Source: Bacteroidales bacterium (lineage in GTDB: Bacteria > Bacteroidota > Bacteroidia > Bacteroidales > NBLH01). Taken from it: 64,000 nucleotides of DNA. Shown piece by piece: positions 9,228 through 19,089 of this stretch. Numbering within the stretch: the first letter of the stretch is position 1; each line of letters begins with the position of its first letter. The notes under the pieces were generated by a model that was not told the DNA's origin, did not search any database, and saw only the letters and a program-made list of their open reading frames with translations. The stretch covers positions 1 through 64,000 of the forward strand of contig JAFGWC010000046.1 of assembly GCA_016937695.1 (NCBI GenBank), written 5' to 3'. A program made the translations under genes and the position numbers.

Positions 9228-10378
9228 TAGTTAATTTGCTTATTTTGAGTTATTTGATAAATTCTTGAACTGAAACTTTCTAAAGAATGATTTTCTTTTG
9301 CCGAAATTAAGGCATTTTTTGAAAAATCGATTAATTTATTTTTATCAGAAATTAAATTTATTATTTTTTCTTTTAAATCTTCTGAATTATTAGATTCAAA
9401 AATGTAACCGTTTTTTCCGTTTTCGATATAGCATTTTGTTCCATTTTCGGTAGAACAAATAACAGGTAATCCAAAAGCTAAAGCTTCAACAGGCGAATAT
9501 GCAGCAGGTTCTTTAAAGCTTGGTAAAATAAATAAATCGTGGCTTTTGTATTCTTCAAGGGTTTGCCGATAATCAAAATTAGTTTTTATTTCTATAAATT
9601 TAGATATATTATTTTCTTTTAAAAAATCATTAATCTCATTAAAGTACTCATTATCAGACTTTTCGCCTATAAATGTAAGCTTAATTTTGTAATTATTTTT
9701 TATAAGCTGATTTACTGTTTTTAATAACAAAATTTGGTTTTTTCGTTTTACAAATTTTCCGATAGATAGAATTTTAATGTAATCTGTATTTAAGTTTTTG
9801 TTATCAATATTTTGATTTGGAAAAACAAAAGGAATGTAAAATACATTTTTGATTCCAAAATTTTTAAAAGCTTCATAATTTGATTTTATTGGAGTTATAA
9901 ATGAATGAACGCCAAGAAATTTGAATAATTTGATATTTAATTTAAAAAGAAATTTTGAACCTTTTATATGCGTATAAGGAGTTTGTGTTAGCATTAAAAC
10001 CTTAATATTAAGCAGTTTAGATATAATTAAAGTTTTAAGTGCTAAATTGTTTTGATAAGCTTTTAAAATAATAAAATCAGGATTAAAAGATTTAATAATT
10101 TTAATAATTTTTAATTGCGGACTTTGAATTCTTAATTCAAAATCAGATTTTAAATTTGATTTTTTTAGGAATGAACTGATTTTTAAAACTATTTTGCTAA
10201 AAATAGATAAGCTAATAGTTTCAATATCAATATTTTGGTAGAATTCTGACTTGCCTTTGTATAAAACCAAAACTTTTACTTTATTACCATCGTTTTGCAA
10301 TGCAATAGCTCGATAGTACAAATTTGTATGAAAGCGTGGTGCAATTATTAAAAATTTATGTTTTTCCTGAATATCCAA
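9227..10378 (-). CDS. Glycosyltransferase, family 4 (GT-B)
   Basis: A 383-residue GT-B enzyme. The donor half begins near KILSIGKFVKRKNQ (about residue 205). The loop LPSFKEPAAYSPVEALAFG contains the E-x7-E motif of retaining family 4 enzymes (EPAAYSPVE). The N-terminal domain is basic, as in membrane-associated glycosyltransferases. It lies 2 bp after the sulfotransferase at 10381-11229 and overlaps the next methyltransferase. It probably adds one sugar to the repeat unit; donor and acceptor cannot be read. Confidence 0.83.
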   Translation of the reverse strand: MDIQEKHKFLIIAPRFHTNLYYRAIALQNDGNKVKVLVLYKGKSEFYQNIDIETISLSIFSKIVLKISSFLKKSNLKSDFELRIQSPQLKIIKIIKSFNPDFIILKAYQNNLALKTLIISKLLNIKVLMLTQTPYTHIKGSKFLFKLNIKLFKFLGVHSFITPIKSNYEAFKNFGIKNVFYIPFVFPNQNIDNKNLNTDYIKILSIGKFVKRKNQILLLKTVNQLIKNNYKIKLTFIGEKSDNEYFNEINDFLKENNISKFIEIKTNFDYRQTLEEYKSHDLFILPSFKEPAAYSPVEALAFGLPVICSTENGTKCYIENGKNGYIFESNNSEDLKEKIINLISDKNKLIDFSKNALISAKENHSLESFSSRIYQITQNKQIN

Positions 10379-10380
10379 AT

Positions 10381-11229
10381 CTAAATTTTATTTAAAACAT
10401 CATTTAATATAAACTTCTGATTTTCAGTAAGTTCTTTTTCCAATTTGTAATTTGTATTTCTGATTTTTTGTTTTTTTATAAATTTATTAAATGGTTTTGA
10501 TTTTTTAATTTCAGTAAATTCAAGCATTTTATTAAATTCTTGTACAGGATTTTCGCAAATATCTTCGTAATTTATTTCAAGAAATTGATTTTGATTTAAT
10601 TTGTTAACTGCCTTATTTATAGCATTATCCATAATTTTATAATTAATTGCGGCAAGTGCTACAAATGATTTATCGTGTTTTTCCCATTCTACTTTCTGTT
10701 CTTCGGTTAAATTTCCCCATCGCCAATTATTTGGCCCTTCCCAACCTTTCCAAAAGTAAACATTTAAAAATGAGTTAGTTACAGCGCGCGAATCTCTTTT
10801 TATATGAATGAATTTAGCATCAGGAAATATTTTTAAAATATAACCAATTCTTGGCCAGCCGGTTATTTTTATAAGTAAGCGATTTCTTTTTTTTGTTAGT
10901 GTTTTACTAAAAATTTTCGGTATTGTTTCTTTAACCTTTACTGTTAGGTCATTTTCTGTTAAATCGCGAAATGGTTTACTAAAACCTTTTGCATAATTTT
11001 CCCAAAACTGATATGATTCTGTTGGAATAATATATTTTTTTAAAATTGTTCCAATTATCGGTAAATCAATTAATTGCATGTAAAGCTTGTTTAAACGAAT
11101 TTTTGAGGGAAATACACTTAATAATACCGAAAACCAAGTTAAATTTGGATGATTGCATAAAATTTCATGAACCATTGTTGTTCCGCTTCGGCCTGTTCCT
11201 ATTATAAAAATTGGTTTTTCTATATGCAT
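10381..11229 (-). CDS. Sulfotransferase (PAPS-dependent)
   Basis: A 282-residue protein with the 5'-phosphosulfate loop FIIGTGRSGTTMVHEIL (about residues 8-24) and the 3'-phosphate-binding segment FIHIKRDSRAVTNSFL (about 137-152), as in the Sulfotransfer_3 family. A conserved NYEDICENPVQEF motif follows near residue 213. It should transfer sulfate from PAPS to a hydroxyl group, here probably on a glycan. Its start overlaps the stop of the 11220-12341 glycosyltransferase by 10 bp. Together with the broken sulfotransferase at 3063-4001 it suggests a sulfated surface polysaccharide; no PAPS-synthesis genes are in the window. Confidence 0.85.
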   Translation of the reverse strand: MHIEKPIFIIGTGRSGTTMVHEILCNHPNLTWFSVLLSVFPSKIRLNKLYMQLIDLPIIGTILKKYIIPTESYQFWENYAKGFSKPFRDLTENDLTVKVKETIPKIFSKTLTKKRNRLLIKITGWPRIGYILKIFPDAKFIHIKRDSRAVTNSFLNVYFWKGWEGPNNWRWGNLTEEQKVEWEKHDKSFVALAAINYKIMDNAINKAVNKLNQNQFLEINYEDICENPVQEFNKMLEFTEIKKSKPFNKFIKKQKIRNTNYKLEKELTENQKFILNDVLNKI

Positions 11230-12341
11230 TGGCTTATAATTTTTTCAAATTTTATTACAATTTTATTCAAATCATGTTGATTTTCAAGATATTGACGAAG
11301 ATTTTCTCCTAATTGTTGCATTTTAGAATTATCATTTAATAGATAATTTATTTTTTCAGTCATTTTTAAAAAATCATTATTACAAAAATAACCGCAATTA
11401 TATTCTGTTAAAAAATTATCCGGATTTACATTTAATGAAATAATTGGGGTTTTTGCTGCTGCTGCTTGTAAAAAAGTGTTTGGATAACCTTCAGATTCAG
11501 AGGTGTTTACAAACAATTTAGATTCGTTGAAATATTTTTGAATTTCAAAAAATGGAACATTATCTATAAAATTCAGGTTTTTTATATTGTAAGCTTTTTG
11601 TTTAAATTTATTCCATTCTTCAAGATTTTTATCAGAATACGGACAAATCATAGTAAATTTTTCATCAGTAAATTCAGTGGCAAGTTTTAAAAATAAATCA
11701 GGATTTTTCCAATTTACAAAACGCCCAACCCAAAGTATCGATTTTTTTTCTGTTTGTTGATATTTGTTGATTATAAAAGCATTTTTTATTACTTCAGCTT
11801 CTATTTTATGATTTTTGGAGAGTAAATTTTTGTGTTCAATGCTTTGATTAATAACTTTATCTGCATTATACAAGCCATATTTATAAATATTTCCAACAAT
11901 TCCGTTAGTGTTTATCCAAGCTAAATTTACATCATTTAAATGTGCCGTTCTGTGAATGTGTTTTTTATTGAATATTTTTGAGTAAAGAGCTGTAAATCCG
12001 ACAGTTGCATGTGCAGCGGTTGTTATAATTATATCCGGATTTATTTTTATCAGCAATAAAAAATATGAAATTGATTTAATAAATTTACTGAAAATAGACT
12101 CTTTTTGCAATAATTTAAAGCTTTTAAAAACAGTAATATTTTCAAACTTTTCAATTTTTTTTTGACCATAATCAGCAACAATAAAATCGATAATATAATT
12201 TTTATTTTTAGATAATTTATTGGCTATTAGATACATCTGCAATTCGGCGCCGCCAAAAACATCAGAATAATTTTTTTTAAACAGCGGAAAAGCAGCCGGA
12301 GCAAAAAAACAAACTTTTATTTTATGTGTGTTTCGTACCAC
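11220..12341 (-). CDS. Glycosyltransferase, family 4 (GT-B)
   Basis: A 373-residue GT-B enzyme. The N-terminal FGGAELQMYLIANKL is the acceptor-side motif often seen in capsule glycosyltransferases. The donor side has ILWVGRFVNWKNPDLF (about residue 203) and SESEGYPNTFLQAAAA. It is clearly paralogous to the 14180-15286 protein: both have VADYGQKKIE / VADFGQKPIE near residue 60 and a similar donor domain, suggesting an old duplication with a changed acceptor. Its start overlaps the end of asnB by 25 bp. Confidence 0.83.
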   Translation of the reverse strand: MVRNTHKIKVCFFAPAAFPLFKKNYSDVFGGAELQMYLIANKLSKNKNYIIDFIVADYGQKKIEKFENITVFKSFKLLQKESIFSKFIKSISYFLLLIKINPDIIITTAAHATVGFTALYSKIFNKKHIHRTAHLNDVNLAWINTNGIVGNIYKYGLYNADKVINQSIEHKNLLSKNHKIEAEVIKNAFIINKYQQTEKKSILWVGRFVNWKNPDLFLKLATEFTDEKFTMICPYSDKNLEEWNKFKQKAYNIKNLNFIDNVPFFEIQKYFNESKLFVNTSESEGYPNTFLQAAAAKTPIISLNVNPDNFLTEYNCGYFCNNDFLKMTEKINYLLNDNSKMQQLGENLRQYLENQHDLNKIVIKFEKIISQCI

Positions 12342-14173
12342 TTATTAAACATTATTAAATTCCAAAAAACATGCGAATAGTCTGAAATGCCTTCTTGGTG
12401 ACTTTTCCATAATTTTTCAACAATGGTTTTATTGTAATAATCGAATGCTGAAAATCCAAAAATTATATCTTCTGTATATTTTTTCAGCTCTTTTTTGTAA
12501 TAATATTTTAACGGAACACCAAAACCTTTTTTTTCTCTGAATAATATTTCATCAGGTAAAATACCTTTTAATGTTTGTTTTAATAAATATTTTCCTGTTT
12601 TTCCTTTCAATTTTAATGAAGAATTTAAACTGTTTACATAGTTAACAAGCTCATAATCAAGGAATGGCATTCTGCCTTCGATACTGTTTGCCATTGTTGC
12701 TCTGTCTTCTTTAACCAATAAATCGTCAGGCAAATATATATTTTGTTCAAAGTTTAAAACATTATGTAATTTATCTTTATAAATGAAATATTTTGTAAGA
12801 TAATTTAGCTTTTCTATATCAATTTTATATTCATTTTCTACTCTAAATGCATTGCTAAATAATTTCAGATATAATTGATTTTGAGGTGATTGCAGAAGAA
12901 TTTTTAATTTTGAAACTCTGTCATTATCATTAGAAATTATAGAATAAGATTTTGCAATAATATTTTTAATTTGGCTTGGCAATTTGTTTATTTGAGATAA
13001 TATTTTGTATTCATAATATCTTTGATAACCTGCAAAAATTTCATCGCTTCCTGTTCCTGAAAGTACAACTTTTACATGTTCGGCAGCTACTTTAGAAACA
13101 AGATATGTTGGTATTAAAGACGAATCGCCCAAAGGCTCGTCAAAATAATATGGCATAATATCTATTAATTCGCGAACATCGTTAGCCGAAAAGTTAATTT
13201 GGTAATGCTCTGTATTAAATTTATCAGAAATTATTTTTGCCTTATCTGCTTCGTTAAATTCCTGATAATCAAAGCTTATAGAAAAAGTTTTAAGATCTTT
13301 TACGTATTTGCGCATAAAATAAACAATTGCAGAACTATCTATTCCGCCCGATAAAAAAGCTCCAATAGGAACATCGGCTAAAAGCCTTCTTTTTACTGAT
13401 TTTTCTAATAAATTGTAAACGTTTTCTTTAGCTGTTTTTATGTCGATATTTTTGTTGTCGAAATTTATTTTGTAATAATTATGTTTATTTTTTATTTGTT
13501 TTTTGTTTAAATCGTAAATTAAATTTTCGCCTGGTTCTATTTTTTTAATTTTATTAAGTATAGATTGATTTTTAGGAGTAATTCCAAACATCAGATAGTA
13601 ATTAAGCGAATCAGTATTTATTTGTTTTTCAATGCCGTAATCAAAAAAAACTTTCATTTCAGAACCAAACACAAAAGTCTCATTATCAGCATAATAATAT
13701 AAAGGTTTTTGTCCAAATCTGTCTCTGGAAAGAAATAATTCTGATTTTTTTTTATCGTAAATACAAAAAGCCCACATGCCGTTAAAATAGTTTACGGCAT
13801 CTTTTCCAAATTCATTGTATGCAGCTAAAACAAGTTCTGTATCGCTGTTTGTTGTAAAAGTATAGCCAATTTCTGATAGTTTGGTTTTTATTTCTTTAAA
13901 ATTGTAAATTTCGCCGTTAAATACGATTCCGATGTTTGCTTTTTCAATTAATTTTGGATTTATTTTTTTAGAACAAGCGCCGTTTTGTGCAGAATAAAAC
14001 ATTGGTTGATTTGCAGAATTGCTTAAATCAATAATTGAAAGTCGAGTTTGACCAAGACTAACAAAATCATCGCAGAAAATACCTTTCGTATCTGGTCCGC
14101 GATGAGCCAAATTGCTTAAAATTTTCCCGATTTTAGATTCATTATTGCCTGTAAATCCTGCTATTCCACACAT
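12317..14173 (-). CDS. asnB: Asparagine synthase (glutamine-hydrolysing) type amidotransferase
   Basis: A 618-residue protein of normal AsnB length. It begins MCGIAGFTG, so Cys2 is the glutaminase nucleophile once Met1 is removed. The N-terminal class II amidotransferase domain contains HRGPDTKG and FNGEIYNF. The C-terminal synthetase domain has the ATP-pyrophosphatase P-loop LSGGIDSSAIVYF near residue 270, then LSGTGSDEIFAGY. AsnB converts aspartate to asparagine with glutamine and ATP, but paralogues inside polysaccharide loci are thought to amidate sugar acids or related acceptors. Placement between two glycosyltransferase genes supports this second role, which remains an inference. Confidence 0.9.
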   Translation of the reverse strand: MCGIAGFTGNNESKIGKILSNLAHRGPDTKGIFCDDFVSLGQTRLSIIDLSNSANQPMFYSAQNGACSKKINPKLIEKANIGIVFNGEIYNFKEIKTKLSEIGYTFTTNSDTELVLAAYNEFGKDAVNYFNGMWAFCIYDKKKSELFLSRDRFGQKPLYYYADNETFVFGSEMKVFFDYGIEKQINTDSLNYYLMFGITPKNQSILNKIKKIEPGENLIYDLNKKQIKNKHNYYKINFDNKNIDIKTAKENVYNLLEKSVKRRLLADVPIGAFLSGGIDSSAIVYFMRKYVKDLKTFSISFDYQEFNEADKAKIISDKFNTEHYQINFSANDVRELIDIMPYYFDEPLGDSSLIPTYLVSKVAAEHVKVVLSGTGSDEIFAGYQRYYEYKILSQINKLPSQIKNIIAKSYSIISNDNDRVSKLKILLQSPQNQLYLKLFSNAFRVENEYKIDIEKLNYLTKYFIYKDKLHNVLNFEQNIYLPDDLLVKEDRATMANSIEGRMPFLDYELVNYVNSLNSSLKLKGKTGKYLLKQTLKGILPDEILFREKKGFGVPLKYYYKKELKKYTEDIIFGFSAFDYYNKTIVEKLWKSHQEGISDYSHVFWNLIMFNKWYETHIK

Positions 14174-14179
14174 TTTATA

Positions 14180-15286
14180 TTAGTTTTTTAATAGAATTTC
14201 ATTTGTAAATTTTGTAATGATTTTTTCTTTATTATGATTTTCTATTAAATAATTTAAGGCATTTGTTGCAAATTTTGTTCTTAAATCAACATTATTTATA
14301 ATTTTTTCAAAATACTCATAAAATAATTTAGAATTATTGTTTGCACAAAAACCAATTTCGTATTTACTAAAAATATTATCAGGATTTATATTTAAGCTTA
14401 AAACAGGACAATAATTAGCCATTGCCTCTGCCATTGTGTTCGAGAAACCTTCTGTATATGAAGTGATTACATATGCTTTTGCTGATTTATAATAATCAGT
14501 TATTTTATCGGGCGAAACATATTCAATATGTTTCAGGTTTTTTATATTTTGTATTGATTTTTTAAATTCTAGTCCAAATTTTTCGTCTTCTTTTATAACA
14601 GGTGCAATCATTATAAAATTTTCTTCTGGAAATTTTTTTGCCAATTCTGAGTAAAAATACGGTTGTTTTACTTTGTCGAGGCGTCCAATCCATATAATAT
14701 GTTTTTTTTTAGATTGCTTAATGTCTTGAATATCAGTAATATTTACAATATTGTGTATTATTGAATTTGGAATAATATTTCTGTTTTTTTTGAATAAATT
14801 ATATTGTGTTTCGGTTTGTGATGTTAACATATTACTAAATTTATAAGCCAAAGGCATAAAAACGGCAGTTAAAAAACCCGACATTTTTTTTAAATCTTTA
14901 AACAAAGTTTCAGAATTGCTGGCAATCATGTAAATAGTTTTTTTCTTTAATAAGAAACGTACTGAAAATAAGGCAATTGCTGTTCCAAAATCTGCCGAAC
15001 GGAAAATATATTTATCGGCATTAATTTTTTTTAGGGTTTTTATTAATTTTAAAAAGCCTTTTATTCTATTTTCTGTTGGTTTAAATGAGCGCCAAAGTGT
15101 TGATTTATTGATTGTTTCTATTGGTTTTTGTCCAAAATCGGCAACACAAAAATTAACATCAAAGTTATTGTTTTTTGAAAGTTCTGTGCCTAAATAATAA
15201 ATTTGTCTTTCTGCGCCTCCTGCATTATTTGTTATTTCTGTGTTGAAATAAATATAAACTCTTGGTACAACAAAACAAATTTTCAT
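14180..15286 (-). CDS. Glycosyltransferase, family 4 (GT-B)
   Basis: A 368-residue GT-B enzyme. The N-terminal motif is NNAGGAERQIYYLG and the donor domain has HIIWIGRLDKVKQPYF (about residue 194) and TSYTEGFSNTMAEAMANYCP with its conserved glutamates. It resembles the 11220-12341 enzyme along its whole length. It lies 6 bp upstream of asnB and 14 bp after the large GT-C gene, within the same - strand unit. The donor sugar is unknown. Confidence 0.83.
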   Translation of the reverse strand: MKICFVVPRVYIYFNTEITNNAGGAERQIYYLGTELSKNNNFDVNFCVADFGQKPIETINKSTLWRSFKPTENRIKGFLKLIKTLKKINADKYIFRSADFGTAIALFSVRFLLKKKTIYMIASNSETLFKDLKKMSGFLTAVFMPLAYKFSNMLTSQTETQYNLFKKNRNIIPNSIIHNIVNITDIQDIKQSKKKHIIWIGRLDKVKQPYFYSELAKKFPEENFIMIAPVIKEDEKFGLEFKKSIQNIKNLKHIEYVSPDKITDYYKSAKAYVITSYTEGFSNTMAEAMANYCPVLSLNINPDNIFSKYEIGFCANNNSKLFYEYFEKIINNVDLRTKFATNALNYLIENHNKEKIITKFTNEILLKN

Positions 15287-15300
15287 AAAACTATGGATTT

Positions 15301-17925
15301 CTAAAATCTTTTTTTCCAGAAATAAATTGGGTTAAAATATCTGTCGTTTGATATTAATTTTTCTACAAATGAATTATTTCCATTTATATAAATTGAATTA
15401 ATTTGCTGATTATTAGGAATATAGTCGTAAATTCTTACGCCGTCTAAATTACCTTTGAATTTAAGATTTACTTTAAATTTAACAAATTCATTTCTGGAGA
15501 AAGGAATTAAATTGCTGTCGATTTTTTTATTATCGATATATAAACCAAATTCAGCACCTTTTTCGCCTGATTGCTGATAATAAATAATATTATGCCATTT
15601 ATTGTCTTTTATATTGTTTGTTTCTACAAATATATCGTCATTTTTATCAGAATAAATAATTTTAAAACCTAAATCTGTTTCTTTCAATCTGATTAAATTA
15701 GTTAAAGAATCGCCAACAAAAATAAATGGAACATCGTTTGTTTTTTTTGTCATTTTTATCCAAAATGAAAAAGCGTATTGGTTCGATATTTTAAGATTTC
15801 CGCAAGGAACGTTAATTGTTTTATTAAACGAATCTTTAGAAATTATCATGTCTTTTGTATATCTAAAAACTTCTACATTTGTTTTATCAATTCCATATCC
15901 GTGAATTTTTTTAAAATTTTGGTTTACATAGTAATTTATTAAAGTGTCGATATGCATTTCATTTTGAGTATCCCAAATAATCCAGCCTGAATTGTACTGA
16001 TTTATGTTTTGAAAAAATCCTTTTTTATGTTTTAATTTTTTACTTAAATAACTGTCAAATTTGAATAATCTATTTCTTCGCATATCAATAAAAACAGCTG
16101 ATGTATCAATTCCTTTAAAATAATAATGAATTGGATATTGATAAAAAACAGCTTCGCCTTTTTGGTAGTTTTCAACTATTTCTTTGTATGCAATTGAAGG
16201 AACAGAAGGCGAACCAAAATTTTCGACATAAATATCATTATATCTTTGATTAAAATGAATTAAGGAACTTGCTATTATTGTTAAGGAAATTAAAATTACA
16301 ATGTATTTATTAAACAATGCTCTTGATATTAAAATTAAAATGTACAGTGTTAAAAATATTACAATTGGCGCCAAAAAAGATATATATCTGAACGAAATTA
16401 CATAAGTTATTATATATACAAACATTATAAAAATAAAAGCTGTGAAGATATAGAAATAGGCAATATTGTTTTTTATAATTTTATTTTTTACGATATAAAT
16501 TAAATTAATACCCAAAAGCAATATTATTAAAGCAAATTCTTTTGAAATTGGGTAAAAGTTGAATAAATCGATATAAATATAATTTCTACTTTCAAAAAAA
16601 GACATTACATGAGTAGGAATATATCTTGGAATAATTAAAACTGTAGTTACTGATATTATAAATCCTAAAATTAATGCAGTATAATATTTTTTTTCTTTTT
16701 CAGCTATAGCTAAATATATTATTGTTAGATATATTGAAGGAAGTGTAAAAACTGAACTTTTATGAATATAGTAACCTAAAAATACTAATGCAATAAATAG
16801 AATTAGGTAATAAAAATTAAAGTCTAAGTATTTGTATATGAAATCATTAACTTTTTTATTTTTGAAATCAATGCTGTTTTTTTCTGTAAGTCCTTTATAA
16901 ACAATAGTAAACTGAAACAGAAAAAAAGGAATTAAAATTCCATACATTCTTGTCCACCTAAAAAGTACAATTTCTTCGGGATGAAAAATAAATGCCAATA
17001 AAATTAAAAGTGCTATTGCCTTGTTTTTAAAGAAAAATTTTAGGACAAAATATCCTAGAAAAACAAATAATATTCCTGCAATTACAGAAATTATTCTCGA
17101 CGACCATTCCGAAACACCAAATATTTTATACGATTGTGCCACAAGCCATAAATGCGGAAAATTTCTGTCAAAACTTTCATTCGGATATGGTTTTTCTTTT
17201 ATAAAATTCCATTGTTGAAATTTTCCTGTATGATAATATCCTGCTGCGCCTTGTGTTACTTGTTTTTCATCAGACCAAAAATCAAATTTATCTAATTGAT
17301 AAAGTAATATTGTTGATGAAATTCCACTAATTAATATTAAACCAATTATGTAAATTGCGCCTTCTTGTTTTATTCTATAAATTATTTTTGATATTAAATT
17401 ATTTTTAATTTCTTCAGGAATAGGCTTTTTTTCAGAATTTTTAATGTCATTATTAATTATTTTATTTATTTCATTCCTGCTAAGCCAAATTGAAATTACG
17501 CCAAAAATTAATGTTGGTGCGTAAAAAAAGCTTATTATTAAATTAAATTTAACCAGATTTTCTGTTTGGCTGATTGTTAAATCTTGTGTAAATATTAATG
17601 CACGAAAAATATTTATAAATATCAGCAATAAAAAACTTATGTTTGCAATTTTTCTTGAGCGTTTTTTTTCGTATAAACCTATAATTATAAAAATATCAAA
17701 AGAAACGATTAAACTTGAAAAAGGAAAAATCCATTGTGCAATTTCATATTTACTTATTAATGAAATTAATGGCGAAAAATAGTTGAAAATAAAAAAGGAA
17801 ATTATTGAAATAATAATCCCAATTGGTAATTTATGTTTATCAAAAACAATCGTGTTTTTTTTCTTTACAGCGTTAATCTTCTGATTATCAGCGTTTCTTA
17901 TTGTTCGTTTCGATTTCTGTTTCAA
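15301..17925 (-). CDS. GT-C glycosyltransferase (family 39-like) with C-terminal LamG-like domain
   Basis: This is an 874-residue protein in three parts. Residues ~30-150 form an extra N-terminal membrane block of about four helices. Residues ~190-560 form a GT-C core with the first-loop acidic motif DFWSDE at 215-220 and a long RNFPHLWLVAQSYKIFG segment, as in ArnT/protein-mannosyltransferase relatives that use polyprenyl-phosphate sugars. Residues ~708-845 look like a LamG/concanavalin-like beta-sandwich (AFSFWIKM, KWHNIIYYQQ, GLYIDNKKID, GNLDGVRIYDY). That domain would be extracytoplasmic and could bind the glycan. Its start overlaps the upstream glycosyltransferase gene by 4 bp. The GT2 enzyme at 19090-20010 is the likely donor maker. 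Confidence 0.78.
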   Translation of the reverse strand: MKQKSKRTIRNADNQKINAVKKKNTIVFDKHKLPIGIIISIISFFIFNYFSPLISLISKYEIAQWIFPFSSLIVSFDIFIIIGLYEKKRSRKIANISFLLLIFINIFRALIFTQDLTISQTENLVKFNLIISFFYAPTLIFGVISIWLSRNEINKIINNDIKNSEKKPIPEEIKNNLISKIIYRIKQEGAIYIIGLILISGISSTILLYQLDKFDFWSDEKQVTQGAAGYYHTGKFQQWNFIKEKPYPNESFDRNFPHLWLVAQSYKIFGVSEWSSRIISVIAGILFVFLGYFVLKFFFKNKAIALLILLAFIFHPEEIVLFRWTRMYGILIPFFLFQFTIVYKGLTEKNSIDFKNKKVNDFIYKYLDFNFYYLILFIALVFLGYYIHKSSVFTLPSIYLTIIYLAIAEKEKKYYTALILGFIISVTTVLIIPRYIPTHVMSFFESRNYIYIDLFNFYPISKEFALIILLLGINLIYIVKNKIIKNNIAYFYIFTAFIFIMFVYIITYVISFRYISFLAPIVIFLTLYILILISRALFNKYIVILISLTIIASSLIHFNQRYNDIYVENFGSPSVPSIAYKEIVENYQKGEAVFYQYPIHYYFKGIDTSAVFIDMRRNRLFKFDSYLSKKLKHKKGFFQNINQYNSGWIIWDTQNEMHIDTLINYYVNQNFKKIHGYGIDKTNVEVFRYTKDMIISKDSFNKTINVPCGNLKISNQYAFSFWIKMTKKTNDVPFIFVGDSLTNLIRLKETDLGFKIIYSDKNDDIFVETNNIKDNKWHNIIYYQQSGEKGAEFGLYIDNKKIDSNLIPFSRNEFVKFKVNLKFKGNLDGVRIYDYIPNNQQINSIYINGNNSFVEKLISNDRYFNPIYFWKKRF

Positions 17926-19073
17926 TTTTTTTCAGTATTAATTTCACTCAAAAGTTTATCATATTGGGTTATGATATTATTCCAAGAATACATTTTTCTG
18001 AAATTTTCTAAAAATTCTTCGTTAATTTTATACGAATTTTTGAATTCAGTATTGTAAAAATTTTCAATTTTATTTGCTAAAATAAAAGAATCTTTAAAAT
18101 TATAAAAATCGCCGTTTACTCCTTTTTTTATTATGTCTGTGTTTCCGCTAACAGGCGTTGATAAAATATAAACTCCAGAGAATAAAGATTCTAAAGCAGA
18201 AATTGAAAAAGCTTCAAATCGTGAGCTAATTACTTGCATGTGAGACGATTGGTATTCTTCTGCGATTTCTTCTTTCGAAATCCAACCTTTAAATTTTATT
18301 ATTTCTGATAAATTATTTTTTTTCACATAATTTTCAGCCTTTTCTTTTAAAGGTCCATCGCCTAAAATATTTACAGTAAATTCTATATTTCTTTTGCTTA
18401 GCATATTTATAGCCTCAAGAAAAACAAATGGCTCTTTAACATCAGCTAATCTACCAACATAAATTATTTTAAAATTTTTTGAGCGTTTTGAATAATCAGG
18501 AAAAAAAAGTTTTTCATTACTGCCGTTTGGGATAACAATACTTTTATCGCCAGATTTTAAAAACTTATCGAGTTTTAATTTTAAATAATTTGTTAATACA
18601 ATGTTATTTAACGAATTAGCGAAAATCAATTTTAAAAAATAATATGTGAAAATATGATATTTTAACATCACCTTTTTGTTTAAAAAAGGAATATCTTCGC
18701 CATGAGAAATTATAATATATGGTATTTTGTATTTTAATTTTAAAAAATAAGCAACTAATCCGCCTGGTATTGCATAATGCGATAAGCACAAATCATAATT
18801 TATTTCAGTTTTGGATTTTAAATACTTTATAGCATGAAAAACCCACGAAAGCATTTCAATTGGATTTGATTTGTATATAAATCGGCGTTTAGATTTTAAT
18901 CTAACAATTTTTAAATTATTTTTTGTTTCGATTTCGGCTTCGCCTTTATACCAAGTTGATATAACAGTAACATTGTGTCCTTTTTCTGCTAAACCTTTGG
19001 CATGATATTGAGAAACAACACCGGCGCCGCCTCCTAATGGCGGATATTCATAATTTAAAATTAAAATTTTCAC
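17922..19073 (-). CDS. Glycosyltransferase, family 4 (GT-B)
   Basis: A 383-residue enzyme starting MKILILNYEYPPLGGGAG, a classic N-terminus of family 4 glycosyltransferases of the PimB/WecG-like group. The donor domain has IIYVGRLADVKEPFVFL near residue 202 and SSRFEAFSISALESLFSG with the E-x7-E pattern. It overlaps the GT-C gene by 4 bp and is 16 bp from the GT2 gene, so it is co-transcribed with them. It adds a sugar to the growing surface glycan; specificity is unknown. Confidence 0.84.
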   Translation of the reverse strand: MKILILNYEYPPLGGGAGVVSQYHAKGLAEKGHNVTVISTWYKGEAEIETKNNLKIVRLKSKRRFIYKSNPIEMLSWVFHAIKYLKSKTEINYDLCLSHYAIPGGLVAYFLKLKYKIPYIIISHGEDIPFLNKKVMLKYHIFTYYFLKLIFANSLNNIVLTNYLKLKLDKFLKSGDKSIVIPNGSNEKLFFPDYSKRSKNFKIIYVGRLADVKEPFVFLEAINMLSKRNIEFTVNILGDGPLKEKAENYVKKNNLSEIIKFKGWISKEEIAEEYQSSHMQVISSRFEAFSISALESLFSGVYILSTPVSGNTDIIKKGVNGDFYNFKDSFILANKIENFYNTEFKNSYKINEEFLENFRKMYSWNNIITQYDKLLSEINTEKN

Positions 19074-19089
19074 AAAAAATGTATTTTAT

